Source of the DNA: Aquificaceae bacterium
GTDB taxonomy: Bacteria > Aquificota > Aquificia > Aquificales > Aquificaceae
Assembly (NCBI GenBank): GCA_025057245.1
Contig: JANWYC010000001.1
Coordinates: forward strand, 1 to 30,557
DNA: 30,557 nt
Reading direction: 5' to 3'
The notes under the pieces: model-generated
Seen by the model: the letters and a program-made list of their open reading frames with translations, nothing else
Database searches by the model: none
Told to the model about the DNA's origin: nothing
Shown: positions 1 to 6,969 of the stretch, in pieces
Position numbering within the stretch: the first letter of the stretch is position 1
Layout: the number at the start of each line of letters is the position of its first letter
Made by a program: the position numbers and the translations under genes

Positions 1-526
1 TTGCATCTCCGTAGTTTTTATCACTAAAAATCAGTTTGTAGTCTGGGACTGAAAAAACTCTCAAACCAAAATTACCACCAAGACCTACCGCAAGATACTT
101 GCCATCCTTTGAGTAAGAAAGGGCAAAAACAACCTCAGGAAGAGCTTTGATACTCTTTATGATTTTGCCAGTCTTTAGGTCAAAGATGTAAATAGTAAAA
201 GTCTTCCCATCCCAACGTCCTGTCCAACCTCCTACTGCAAGATGCTTACCATCGGGCGAAAGTGCTACCGTGTATATCCTACCCTCGTCGCCCTCGTCTA
301 TTGGCACTCTCAGGGCTTTTGCCAAGTTTCCTGTCTTTAGCTCCCATACTCTTACTGTCTTATCAGTCGAACCTGTTATCAGATATGTCTGAGAAGAGTC
401 TACTGCTATTCTCCATATAGTTGCAGTGTGCATCTGGGTTTCTATTCTCAAAAAGGGCTTTGTAGGCACTTGCCGTGCCAGTGCCTGAGATAAGAGAACA
501 ACAAGAAGTAAGGCTAACAGCTTCAT
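1..526 (-). CDS. Exported WD40-repeat protein, 5' part (3' end outside window)
   Basis: About 175 codons are present, and the reading frame runs off the left edge. The N-terminus (MKLLALLLVVLLSQALA) is a typical signal peptide, so the protein is probably periplasmic or outer-membrane associated. It is followed by WD40-type beta-propeller blades, with recognisable segments such as DKTVRVWELKTGN, VALSPDGKHLAVGG and LSYSKDGKYLAVG. The ATG at 524-526 is preceded by AAGGAGGG (533-540) and a TATAAT hexamer (546-551). No enzymatic domain is visible in this part. WD40 proteins usually serve as binding scaffolds; the partner is unknown. Confidence 0.8.
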   Translation of the reverse strand, partial: MKLLALLLVVLLSQALARQVPTKPFLRIETQMHTATIWRIAVDSSQTYLITGSTDKTVRVWELKTGNLAKALRVPIDEGDEGRIYTVALSPDGKHLAVGGWTGRWDGKTFTIYIFDLKTGKIIKSIKALPEVVFALSYSKDGKYLAVGLGGNFGLRVFSVPDYKLIFSDKNYGDA

Positions 527-545
527 GCTTTACCCTCCTTAAAGC

Positions 546-551
546 ATTATA
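546..551 (-). promoter_or_regulatory. Predicted -10 element of the WD40 gene
   Basis: TATAAT on the minus strand lies 19 bases before the ATG, with AAGGAGGG between them. This gives a short leader carrying a ribosome binding site, unlike the apparently leaderless starts elsewhere in the window. Confidence 0.5.
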
Positions 552-692
552 TCTCAAAAAATCTGAAACACCTCGTGAAACCACTGCGTGATATAGCGGG
601 ACGAGTTTGAAACAAAAATAGTCTAATATAAATATTGCAGTAAGGAATTCCGGGAGCTTATAACTAGTGCGCAGATTTTTTAAATAGACATA

Positions 693-1193
693 GTGGAACC
701 AATAGGACACAAGGCAAGGGAAAAGAACAAAGCTTATAAGGCACAATACGACGCAGTGTTAAATAGGCTTGTTGGGGAATTTATTAGATTATTCTGTAGG
801 CAAGACGGTGCGGTGGACTGGGAGAGGCTTGTAAGGTTTGCCTCCGAAAAGGGATATAGACTGAGGAGAATAGGAACATACCGAGGGATACTCAACTTAA
901 AAATCTTCAAGGTTTGGGTTAAATGGGATGCTTCCATACTCTCCACCTTCTACTATTACCTTCCTACCATCTACTTTTACCCTGCCTTGAGAAATCCAGC
1001 TTATAACCTGTGGAAGTATTCTGTGTTCGTAAGAAAGTATCCTGTGGGAAAGGCTCTCTTCTGTATCTTCTGGAAGCACTGGCACGCACGCCTGAGCTAT
1101 TACTGGTCCGCCGTCAAGCTCTTCCGTAACAAAGTGAACTGTGCATCCCGCTATTCTGACGCCGTATTCAATCGCCTGTCTCTGTGCGTTTAA
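693..1193 (+). CDS. Unrecognised ORF, possibly a truncated gene
   Basis: A GTG start at 693 opens 166 codons; an in-frame stop lies just upstream at 681-683. The first about 68 codons (to about 896) lie outside any other gene and look protein-like: charged, with hydrophobic spacing and AGG/AGA arginines (segments [18 protein letters not shown] and [12 protein letters not shown]). The remainder runs antisense through purN and looks like chance readthrough. No Shine-Dalgarno is seen. It may be a gene remnant whose original 3' end was lost beside purN. The rest of the 527-896 gap holds the WD40 promoter and AT-rich sequence with no other recognisable gene. Confidence 0.25.
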   Translation: MEPIGHKAREKNKAYKAQYDAVLNRLVGEFIRLFCRQDGAVDWERLVRFASEKGYRLRRIGTYRGILNLKIFKVWVKWDASILSTFYYYLPTIYFYPALRNPAYNLWKYSVFVRKYPVGKALFCIFWKHWHARLSYYWSAVKLFRNKVNCASRYSDAVFNRLSLCV

Positions 1194-1544
1194 ACCCTGA
1201 AAGGCTGGTGTAAGAGAGGGATGGATGTTTATCACCTTCATCGGAAAGGCATTGAGAAAGGTTGATGAGAGTATGCGCATAAAGCCTGCAAGCACCACAA
1301 GCTCCACGCCAGCCCTTTTTAGCTCTTTTACTATAGCAAGCTCAAACTCTTCTTTGCTTAAAAAGTCCTTTCTCTTTATAACCATGTATGGCAATCCATG
1401 CCTTTTACACCTTTCTATAGCCTGAACACCTTCTTTGTCTGAGACTACTAAGGATATCCTGTCTTTAAGTTTACCTCCTTCTACAGCATCTACTATGGCT
1501 TGAAGGTTTGAACCCCGCCCCGACACAAGAACGCCTAAATTCAT
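897..1544 (-). CDS. purN: Phosphoribosylglycinamide formyltransferase
   Basis: PurN transfers a formyl group from 10-formyltetrahydrofolate to GAR, the third step of de novo purine synthesis, in the cytoplasm. The 215-residue length is normal. The N-terminal [17 protein letters not shown] carries the phosphate-binding glycine/serine loop, and the catalytic region contains [12 protein letters not shown] (family Asn-His pair) and the later conserved Asp in [10 protein letters not shown]. The frame extends upstream to 1772 but that part is antisense to hpf; the start at 1544 begins exactly at the family N-terminus. A TAGAAT hexamer at 1553-1558 sits 8 bases upstream and no Shine-Dalgarno is present, so the message may be leaderless. 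It is divergent from hpf. Confidence 0.95.
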   Translation of the reverse strand: MNLGVLVSGRGSNLQAIVDAVEGGKLKDRISLVVSDKEGVQAIERCKRHGLPYMVIKRKDFLSKEEFELAIVKELKRAGVELVVLAGFMRILSSTFLNAFPMKVINIHPSLTPAFQGLNAQRQAIEYGVRIAGCTVHFVTEELDGGPVIAQACVPVLPEDTEESLSHRILSYEHRILPQVISWISQGRVKVDGRKVIVEGGEYGSIPFNPNLEDF

Positions 1545-1587
1545 GCTATCATATTCTACTCCGAAACACCGCAAAAGGAGGAAATAG

Positions 1588-2190
1588 ATGAACATAGAGT
1601 TTATAGGAAAGGGTATTGAATGGACTGAATCTATGAAGGCATTTGTAGAAGGTAAGTTGGAAAGGTTTAACAGATATCTTAGAGAAGCGGAGGAAGACCA
1701 AGTAGAAATAGTGGTTACTATGTCCACACCAAAGGCTAAGCAGAAAGACTTTGCCGCAGATAGCAGACCCACACTATATAGAGTAGATATAGACGTTTAC
1801 TTAAAAACTTGGGGTGGTGGTGCTCTGCACGCTTGGGATGAAGACATAGACCCGTTCTCAGCCCTTGACAGGGTCATGGACGAGATAGAGAGACAGCTGA
1901 TAAAGTTGAAACAAAGAAGGCACGAACTGAGAAGAAGGGGGCACAAGATAAAAGAAGAGCTCATCATGGAGGAGATACGCCCGCACGAGGAACGGGAAAG
2001 ACCCCTTATAGTTGAAGAGGAGTTGGTAGTGGAAAAACCCATGAGCGTAGAAGATGCTGTTTTCGAACTCCAGCACTCTGGCATATACTTTTTACCTTTC
2101 ATAGATGTTGAAACGGGAACGCTTAAAATAGCCTACAGAAAAAGAGGAGGAAACTACGGCATTCTAAACACAAAGTGTAAAGGTTTGTAG
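1588..2190 (+). CDS. hpf: Ribosome hibernation promoting factor, long form
   Basis: The protein binds the decoding centre of idle 30S subunits and dimerises 70S ribosomes into inactive 100S particles. At 200 residues it is a long HPF: an S30AE/YfiA beta-alpha-beta domain in residues 1-about 105 (start [16 protein letters not shown]), a basic linker rich in Arg/Lys around 105-125, and a C-terminal dimerisation domain at about 148-192 ([20 protein letters not shown] and [11 protein letters not shown]). The ATG at 1588 has an AAAGGAGG binding site at the correct distance. It heads a plus-strand run with the DksA-like regulator, another stress/stringent factor, which fits shared growth-arrest control. 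A coding remnant in another frame overlaps its last codons. Confidence 0.95.
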   Translation: MNIEFIGKGIEWTESMKAFVEGKLERFNRYLREAEEDQVEIVVTMSTPKAKQKDFAADSRPTLYRVDIDVYLKTWGGGALHAWDEDIDPFSALDRVMDEIERQLIKLKQRRHELRRRGHKIKEELIMEEIRPHEERERPLIVEEELVVEKPMSVEDAVFELQHSGIYFLPFIDVETGTLKIAYRKRGGNYGILNTKCKGL

Positions 2191-2318
2191 CTATTAGAGA
2201 TTTACAGTATGTCATTAACGGGAGAAGCGTGTATGCGTCAAGCACTCCTAATCTCTTCTTGGGGGGAGTAAACACAGGAAGTGCGGACGGTTTATATTAT
2301 TTAAAAATTGACATATAA
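2181..2318 (+). pseudogene. C-terminal remnant of an unidentified gene
   Basis: In the frame opposite to hpf an open stretch follows a stop at 2178-2180 and ends at TAA 2316-2318. It reads like real protein, for example VINGRSVYASSTPNLFLGG followed by VNTGSADGLYYLKIDI. There is no ATG and no ribosome binding site; the only possible start is a GTG near 2229. The likely explanation is the 3' end of a gene whose 5' part was lost when the hpf-dksA junction formed. I do not recognise the family. The Shine-Dalgarno of the next gene overlaps its stop region. Confidence 0.35.
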
Positions 2319-2329
2319 AGGAGGTAAGC

Positions 2330-2773
2330 ATGTTAAGTAGAGAACAGCTGGAGCTCTTAAGAAACAAGTTGATGGAGGAAAAGGCAAAGCTATTAGAAAG
2401 GTTCAGAAAAAAAGAGGACACTCAAGCAAGGATTGAAGAGGAAGTTAAAGAACCAGGAGACCTTGAGGACATAGGACAGATGACCTACACTCAGGAACTC
2501 TTGGACACTCTCTCATCCAGAGAGATTTTTATAATAAAGGAAATAGACCACGCGCTTAGCAAAATTCACTCTGGAACTTACGGTTTGTGTGAATACTGCG
2601 GTGATGATATACCCTTTGAAAGGCTCATGGCTATTCCTTGGGCCAGATATCACGCTCACTGTGCGGAGAAGGCTGAGGAAGAGGGCATAGTCCCCACCTA
2701 CCCTGCCATGACCTTTGAAGCAACCATCCCAGAGGAGATTGAACTGCAAAGAGAAGACATCACCGAGGCATGA
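2330..2773 (+). CDS. DksA/TraR-family zinc-finger regulator
   Basis: This family binds in the secondary channel of RNA polymerase and modulates transcription, often together with ppGpp. The 147 residues show an N-terminal coiled coil (about 1-75; the DksA tip acidic pair is not clearly recognisable) and a C-terminal zinc finger. The finger reads CEYC at 87-90 and, after 17 residues, HAHC at 108-111, so one of the four usual cysteines is His108. A short acidic tail follows. The ATG at 2330 has AAAGGAGG nearby. Its TGA overlaps the next ATG (ATGA), so the downstream dehydrogenase is translationally coupled. Because the DksA tip residues are not evident, TraR/YocK-like is a safer label than true DksA. 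Confidence 0.85.
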   Translation: MLSREQLELLRNKLMEEKAKLLERFRKKEDTQARIEEEVKEPGDLEDIGQMTYTQELLDTLSSREIFIIKEIDHALSKIHSGTYGLCEYCGDDIPFERLMAIPWARYHAHCAEKAEEEGIVPTYPAMTFEATIPEEIELQREDITEA

Positions 2774-3930
2774 ATTTTGAATTCTACCTACCCGTTGAAG
2801 TGCTCTTCGGCACAGGTTATGCGGACAAAGTGGGGGAGGTAGGAAAACGGTTCGGTTACAGGGTGCTTGTAGTCACTGGAAGAAAAAGCACTAAAGAAAA
2901 CCGCACTTTAGAGAGGGTGTTAAACTCTCTAACCAGAAACGGTGCGGAGGAAGTTCTTATTTACGACAAAGTGGAAACAAACCCTACCGATAAGATGGTA
3001 AACGAGGCAAGTAAGCTCGTAGTAGAGCATAGGATAGACTACATAGTAGGTCTGGGAGGTGGTAGCAGTTTGGACGTAGCAAAGGCGGTATCCATCGTAT
3101 CCTCTAACGAAGGTTATGCCTGGGATTATGTGAACTATCCAGAAGGTCCAAGGTTAATACCCTTTCTTAACAGACCTGTTATTTGCATACCTACAACCGC
3201 AGGCACTGGTAGTGAGGTCAACAGATATTCAGTGTTATCCAACACTCTTAGAAAAGAAAAACTGGTTCTATCTCACTCTCTAAACTATCCTAAAGTAGCC
3301 ATTATAGACCCAACTACCACCGTAAGCATGGATAGGAGGTTAACCGCCATTACTGGCATTGATGCTCTTATGCACGCTCTTGAGTCGCTTACCAATAAAC
3401 TCTCCAACATACTCGCAGAAGAGCTTGCGGTAAAAGCTATTACTTTGATAAAAAAGTATCTACCCATAGCGTTGGAAGAGCCAGAGAACCTTGAGGCAAG
3501 GTCTTATATGAGCTATTCAGCCATGCTGGCAGGTATAGCTATAGACAGAAAGAGAGTTGCTCTCATACACGGAATGGAACACCCCGTATCCGCCCACTAC
3601 CCCAACATAACCCACGGTGAAGGTCTTGCGGGTTTAGCGGTAGCGGTTACGGAGTTTAACTACAAAGGCAACAAAGATAAATACTCACTCTTTGCGGAGC
3701 TGATGGGATACAAGCCTCAGCCACATATGGCGGTAAAGGCAGTAGAAGACTTTTTGGAAAAAGTAGGTATGAGGGTCAGTTTAAAAAATTTAGGCGTAGA
3801 AGAGGAAAAAATAGAACGGTTAACCGAAGACGTTTACATGCTTTCAAGAGGTCTTTTCTCCATAAACCCTGTAGAACCCACCCAAGAGGATATATTCAAA
3901 CTTTACGAGAAGGCTTACGCTGGTTTTTGA
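2770..3930 (+). CDS. Iron-containing alcohol dehydrogenase family protein
   Basis: A group III NAD(P)-dependent alcohol dehydrogenase of 386 residues, the usual length. The dinucleotide-binding segment contains GLGGGSSLDVAKAV (about 94-107) and PTTAGTGSEV (141-150). The probable metal ligands are Asp198 and His202 (in GIDALMHALES), His267 (LIHGMEHP) and His282 (NITHGEG), as in FucO/AdhB-type enzymes; the spacing from His267 to His282 is one residue longer than in FucO. The substrate cannot be read from sequence; butanol, lactaldehyde or other aldehyde reductases are all possible. It starts inside the stop codon of the DksA-like gene (ATGA) and is followed by a hairpin. Confidence 0.9.
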   Translation: MNFEFYLPVEVLFGTGYADKVGEVGKRFGYRVLVVTGRKSTKENRTLERVLNSLTRNGAEEVLIYDKVETNPTDKMVNEASKLVVEHRIDYIVGLGGGSSLDVAKAVSIVSSNEGYAWDYVNYPEGPRLIPFLNRPVICIPTTAGTGSEVNRYSVLSNTLRKEKLVLSHSLNYPKVAIIDPTTTVSMDRRLTAITGIDALMHALESLTNKLSNILAEELAVKAITLIKKYLPIALEEPENLEARSYMSYSAMLAGIAIDRKRVALIHGMEHPVSAHYPNITHGEGLAGLAVAVTEFNYKGNKDKYSLFAELMGYKPQPHMAVKAVEDFLEKVGMRVSLKNLGVEEEKIERLTEDVYMLSRGLFSINPVEPTQEDIFKLYEKAYAGF

Positions 3931-3940
3931 ACGCTCTCTG

Positions 3941-3961
3941 AAGCTCTGCATTCAAGAGCTT
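3941..3961 (+). terminator. Putative hairpin terminator after the dehydrogenase
   Basis: AAGCTCT and AGAGCTT form a perfect 7-bp stem around a 7-base loop, beginning 10 bases after the stop codon. The downstream T tract is weak (TTTAG), so it may be an inefficient terminator or an mRNA 3'-end stabiliser. Confidence 0.4.
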
Positions 3962-4024
3962 TAGAATAGTGCTACTCGCAGTTCTATTAGTTTACCGCTT
4001 TTCCCTACAGTGCCCAATACGTAA

Positions 4025-4357
4025 TGTCTAATAAATCTTTCGCTTTTAACTCATCTGGGTTTTGATAGTTGATATTATAGTATAAAACAGGACTTCATGC
4101 AGAAAACTCAAGGAGGTTTCCAAAGCTCTCACAAGAGGACCTATATGAACCCGAACAACTTACAGCACTCTAATACACCTCTCTAAAAACCTGTCTTAGG
4201 CTATCCACATGCTTCCCAAATCTCACAGAGATCTCTTAAATACATGCAATACTAACTTTTGTCTTCCTTAATGCATTTAACCTTTTTCGCAATACATTAT
4301 GTTTTATACTATAGTTTATGAATACCAAGTCCCGGAGTGTATTTTTAGACAGAGCAG
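4025..4357 (+). repeat. Intergenic repeat, copy A (two-module family, expanded)
   Basis: The left module (4025-4059) begins TGTCTAATAAATCTTTCGC and the right module (4335-4357) contains GTATTTTTAGACAGAGCAG. The same pair occurs in the same order at 5940-6055 and 26157-26253, and inverted at 6593-6955. The outermost bases resemble an imperfect terminal inverted repeat: TGTCTAATAAAT on the left against TGTCTAAAAAT on the right in reverse complement. A degenerate extra left module lies at about 3981-4005. The gap 3931-4467 holds no convincing gene, only this repeat, its internal insert and the birA promoter. Confidence 0.5.
4076..4313. repeat. Possible insert inside copy A, bounded by 13-bp inverted repeats
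   Basis: TATAGTATAAAAC at 4076-4088 is repeated inverted as GTTTTATACTATA at 4301-4313. Removing the segment would leave copy A about 95 bases long, close to copy C (97) and copy B (116), so it looks like a secondary insertion. AAAGCTCTCAC at 4122-4132 lies 33 bases after the first 13-mer; the same pair with a 34-base gap occurs at 20227-20284. No coding sequence is evident inside. Confidence 0.35.
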
Positions 4358-4454
4358 ATTCCAACTGGTTCTAATGCAGAACAAATCCCGCCCTGCGAAC
4401 ACAAACATACCCCAATTTTGGTGTCAACTACTTCGTTTAGTAAAGAGCTTGATG

Positions 4455-4460
4455 TATACT
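4455..4460 (+). promoter_or_regulatory. Predicted -10 of birA
   Basis: TATACT ends 7 bases before the birA ATG. AGCAGG is a poor Shine-Dalgarno, so transcription may begin at or next to the start codon. Confidence 0.4.
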
Positions 4461-4467
4461 AAGCAGG

Positions 4468-5157
4468 ATGTTTAAGAGTTTAATCTGGCTTCAGGAAGTG
4501 GGCTCCACTCAGGACTTCGTTAAAGAAAAGGACATGCCTACAGAAACCGTGGTAGTTGCAAACCTACAGACCAGAGGTAGGGGTAGGCTTGGAAGGAGCT
4601 GGCACTCGTCGGAGGGTGGACTTTACTTTAGCTTCTCACTATACTGCGGTTTTAAGGACGAGGATACTCTTCCTCTTGTTATGGCATGTGCCATTGCGGA
4701 TTATTTGGAATCCATAGGTTTTGTGCCTGCCATAAAATGGGTTAATGACCTTTACCTAAGGGGTAAAAAAGTTTGTGGAGTGCTTGTTGAAAGGCTAAAG
4801 GACAAGCTCGTCGTAGGTATAGGCATTAATGTAAATCAGAACACTTTTCCTGAGGAAATAGAAGCCACTTCTCTACGCATAATCTCTGGCAAGACTTTTG
4901 ATAGAGTGGGGATGCTTCTGGGATTGTTAAACCATATACAGGAAAGTATATGCAGACTGTCAAACCACGGATTTTCTGCCTTCAGACATGAGGTGGAAAG
5001 AAGGCTACTCTTCAAAGACAGCGAGGTGATTCTCTATACGCCTGAACCAGTGGTAGGGATATTGCAAGGTGTGGGCTTGGATGGAAGTCTTTTGCTTCTT
5101 ACTCAGGATGGGTTAAGGTCTTTTCGTATAGGAGAACTTTCCCTTAGAGCTCTGTGA
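4468..5157 (+). CDS. birA: Biotin--[acetyl-CoA-carboxylase] ligase, class I
   Basis: The enzyme activates biotin with ATP and attaches it to the biotin carboxyl carrier lysine of carboxylases. In this lineage the targets may include carboxylases of the reductive TCA cycle as well as acetyl-CoA carboxylase. The 229 residues comprise only the catalytic and C-terminal SH3-like domains; the N-terminal winged helix of E. coli BirA is missing, so it should not repress biotin genes. Visible motifs are the biotinyl-AMP loop GRGRLGRSWHSSEGG (about 37-51), KWVNDLY and KKVCGVLVE with the ligase lysine. hisG starts 13 bases downstream. Confidence 0.95.
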   Translation: MFKSLIWLQEVGSTQDFVKEKDMPTETVVVANLQTRGRGRLGRSWHSSEGGLYFSFSLYCGFKDEDTLPLVMACAIADYLESIGFVPAIKWVNDLYLRGKKVCGVLVERLKDKLVVGIGINVNQNTFPEEIEATSLRIISGKTFDRVGMLLGLLNHIQESICRLSNHGFSAFRHEVERRLLFKDSEVILYTPEPVVGILQGVGLDGSLLLLTQDGLRSFRIGELSLRAL

Positions 5158-5170
5158 TACTATATAAGCA

Positions 5171-5779
5171 ATGCTTCGCATAGCATTACCAAAAGGTAGG
5201 CTCTTTGAGGAGACTTTGGAGCTCTTTATCAAAAAGGGCTTACTTCAGCAAAGACTGGATGAAGGAAGGAAGCTGAGCGTAAAAGTTGACGGTTTTGAGT
5301 TCCTATTGGTAAAGCCTTTTGACGTGCCTGTTTACGTGGAAAACGGCGCTGCGGACTTGGGCGTGGTGGGCAGGGATGTTCTTTTAGAGAGAAAGCCAGA
5401 CATTTATGTGATGTCAGATTTACGCGTAGGCTTTTGTAAGGTGGTTGTTGCAGGGAAAGAGGAGAGCAGGGAAACATATTACAAAAGCTCTTACATCCGG
5501 GTAGCCACCAAGTATCCAAGGATTACTCAAGACTTTTTTCTCGAAAAAGGCGTGAAATGTAAGGTTGTAAACCTGAGTGGCTCTGTGGAACTTGCACCAC
5601 TTATAGGTCTTTCGGACTACATAGTGGATTTGGTCCAAACAGGCAGGACATTGAGAGAGAACAATTTGGTAATCATAGAAGAAATAACACACTCCACAGC
5701 CATGTTAGTGTGCAACAGAACAAGCTACAGAAACCTGAGGGAGGAAGTTCTCAGCGTAGTGGAGAAGTTTCTGGATTAG
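5171..5779 (+). CDS. hisG: ATP phosphoribosyltransferase, short form
   Basis: HisG condenses ATP with PRPP in the first committed step of histidine synthesis. At 202 residues it lacks the C-terminal ACT-like regulatory domain and belongs to the short HisG_S class, which needs the HisRS-like partner HisZ for activity and feedback inhibition. hisZ is not in this window. Recognisable parts are MLRIALPKGRLFEETLELF at the N-terminus, the DLGVVGRDVL segment, and the PRPP-loop region DLVQTGRTLRENNL. There is no clear Shine-Dalgarno; the AT-rich TACTATATAA just before the ATG could be a separate -10, so hisG may have its own promoter besides readthrough from birA. Confidence 0.95.
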   Translation: MLRIALPKGRLFEETLELFIKKGLLQQRLDEGRKLSVKVDGFEFLLVKPFDVPVYVENGAADLGVVGRDVLLERKPDIYVMSDLRVGFCKVVVAGKEESRETYYKSSYIRVATKYPRITQDFFLEKGVKCKVVNLSGSVELAPLIGLSDYIVDLVQTGRTLRENNLVIIEEITHSTAMLVCNRTSYRNLREEVLSVVEKFLD

Positions 5780-5939
5780 AGGTCTTGAAAACCTTCTCGC
5801 TCGAATTGTGAGCTTTACACAGAAAGATGAGAATGTTTAAAATTCGCTATGTCTTATGTTTGTTAGGCTTACGAGTTGCTTTGTAAAAAAGTGCTTTATT
5901 AGGTCTGATATTCAACCTTACTGCGCTTAACATCTAACC

Positions 5940-6055
5940 GTCTAATAAGCTTCTCCGCTCTAACTCTTTAGGGCTTTGTGAACTCTTGTAGAGTTATACT
6001 CAAATCCTGAAGTAGCCAAGCATCAAGCCTTAGAGAGCATTTTTGGACACGGCAG
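5940..6055 (+). repeat. Intergenic repeat, copy B
   Basis: Left module GTCTAATAAGCTTCTCCGCT begins at 5940; right module GAGCATTTTTGGACACGGCAG is at 6035-6055. Both match the modules of copies A and C in order and strand, with a different interior. Confidence 0.5.
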
Positions 6056-6082
6056 TTTTTTATTAGCCACTTTTTATTGCTG

Positions 6083-6088
6083 TATAAT
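6083..6088 (+). promoter_or_regulatory. Predicted -10 of the adaptor gene
   Basis: TATAAT ends 7 bases before the ATG and there is no Shine-Dalgarno, which suggests a leaderless transcript. Confidence 0.5.
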
Positions 6089-6095
6089 CTTTTCC

Positions 6096-6584
6096 ATGAT
6101 ATTGCTTTTGAATTTACTTTTTGTTCTTGTAGTCTTCTCTCAGGAAGTGAAAGTCTCAGCCATAGTGCAGGGTATGGTGGAGAAAATCTACGTAAAAGAA
6201 GGTCAGCGTGTAGAAAAGGGCGATGTGCTTTTACGCATAGACCCAGTTCTTTACACTACTCAGAGGGATAGTCTTAAGGCTCAGCTTGAGGCTCAGAAGG
6301 CTACCTTAGAAAAGATGGAAAGAGACTTTAAAAGGTATGAAGAGCTTTTTAACAGAGGACTTCTTTCAAGAAGCGAATACGAAGACTGGAAGAACAAATA
6401 CGAAAAAGAGTTAAGCCATCACCAATCTCTAAAAGCTCAAGTAGAAAGAGTAGAGAAGCTGATAGAGTATTGCACCATAAGGTCTCCCGTGCGAGGAGTA
6501 GTTAGGAGGATTTTAGTTAGAGAGGGCGTCTTTGTAAACGGCACTGTAAACCCAGAACATCTGTTAACAATTCAAGAGAGATAA
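6096..6584 (+). CDS. HlyD-like periplasmic adaptor (short membrane-fusion protein)
   Basis: The 162 residues start with a hydrophobic signal or anchor (MILLLNLLFVLVVFSQ). This is followed by a biotinyl-lipoyl half-motif (VQGMVEKIYVKEGQRVEKGDV), an alpha-helical hairpin rich in Lys/Glu (about 50-130, containing the typical FNRGLLSRSEYEDWK), and the returning lipoyl half (IRSPVRGVVRRILVREGVFV). This is the core of efflux or type I secretion adaptors, but the usual beta-barrel and membrane-proximal domains are missing, since full-length members have 300-400 residues. No transporter gene is adjacent, so the partner is unknown. It stands alone between two repeat copies. Confidence 0.8.
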   Translation: MILLLNLLFVLVVFSQEVKVSAIVQGMVEKIYVKEGQRVEKGDVLLRIDPVLYTTQRDSLKAQLEAQKATLEKMERDFKRYEELFNRGLLSRSEYEDWKNKYEKELSHHQSLKAQVERVEKLIEYCTIRSPVRGVVRRILVREGVFVNGTVNPEHLLTIQER

Positions 6585-6592
6585 CTACATAA

Positions 6593-6955
6593 TGCTGTAT
6601 GCAAAAATGCTTTCTGAAGTTTGATGTTAGCACAGACACTTATTCCATGCTTCAGGTTAAAGGACTATTGCGGGCAATCCCACCAGTGAGTTCCACGCCT
6701 TACTCCAGTATCGTTCACACCACTCATCACTCTGGTAAATCCCGAGCATTGAAGTATTGTTTCATGCTACGCCCACACATCCCTTACTTGACACGAGAAT
6801 GTAGGTCAGCGGATGCGTTCACGACGGCGGTAAGGATGGATAATACACAGCAAAAAGCTAAGTTTGCCAAGAGATTAAATCACTAATTGCTAAGACTAAT
6901 ACTAATTCGGAGTTTGAGCTCTAATATAAGCCAAAAAAGAAAGATTTATTAGACA
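6593..6955 (-). repeat. Intergenic repeat, copy E (inverted, expanded)
   Basis: Read on the minus strand, it begins with TGTCTAATAAATCTTTC (6939-6955; identical to copy A over 17 bases) and ends with AGCATTTTTGCATACAGCA (6593-6611). It fills the 385-base gap between two convergent genes almost exactly: 8 bases after one stop and 14 before the other. The interior is unusually free of stop codons in more than one frame on the minus strand (for example a frame reading DEWCERYWSKAWNSLVGLP), but I recognise no protein family. A plus-strand ORF at 6599-6886 is judged unlikely. Confidence 0.45.
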
Positions 6956-6969
6956 ATTAGACATAACGA

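Larger units (their letters stand above)
5780..6095. other. Intergenic gap between hisG and the adaptor gene
   Basis: There is no convincing coding sequence. The left part has weak dyads just after the hisG stop (AGAGGT/ACCTTCT near 5777-5803) that could act as a poor terminator. The middle holds repeat copy B, preceded by a degenerate copy of its left module near 5904-5935. The right end carries the TATAAT of the next gene. Confidence 0.5.

Noticed and set aside
1545..1772. Upstream extension of the purN frame by 76 codons
   Set aside because: It is antisense to hpf, and the family N-terminus begins at 1544.
3975..4060. Possible CRISPR array, from the two TCTA-TTA/CGCTTTT units about 47 bases apart
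   Set aside because: Only two diverged units, no constant spacer-repeat rhythm, no cas genes; better explained by the dispersed intergenic repeat.
6599..6886. Plus-strand ORF of 95 codons between the adaptor and the RibD-type gene
   Set aside because: No ribosome binding site, unusual Ser/His/Thr-rich composition, and it lies wholly inside repeat copy E; kept only as part of the repeat.
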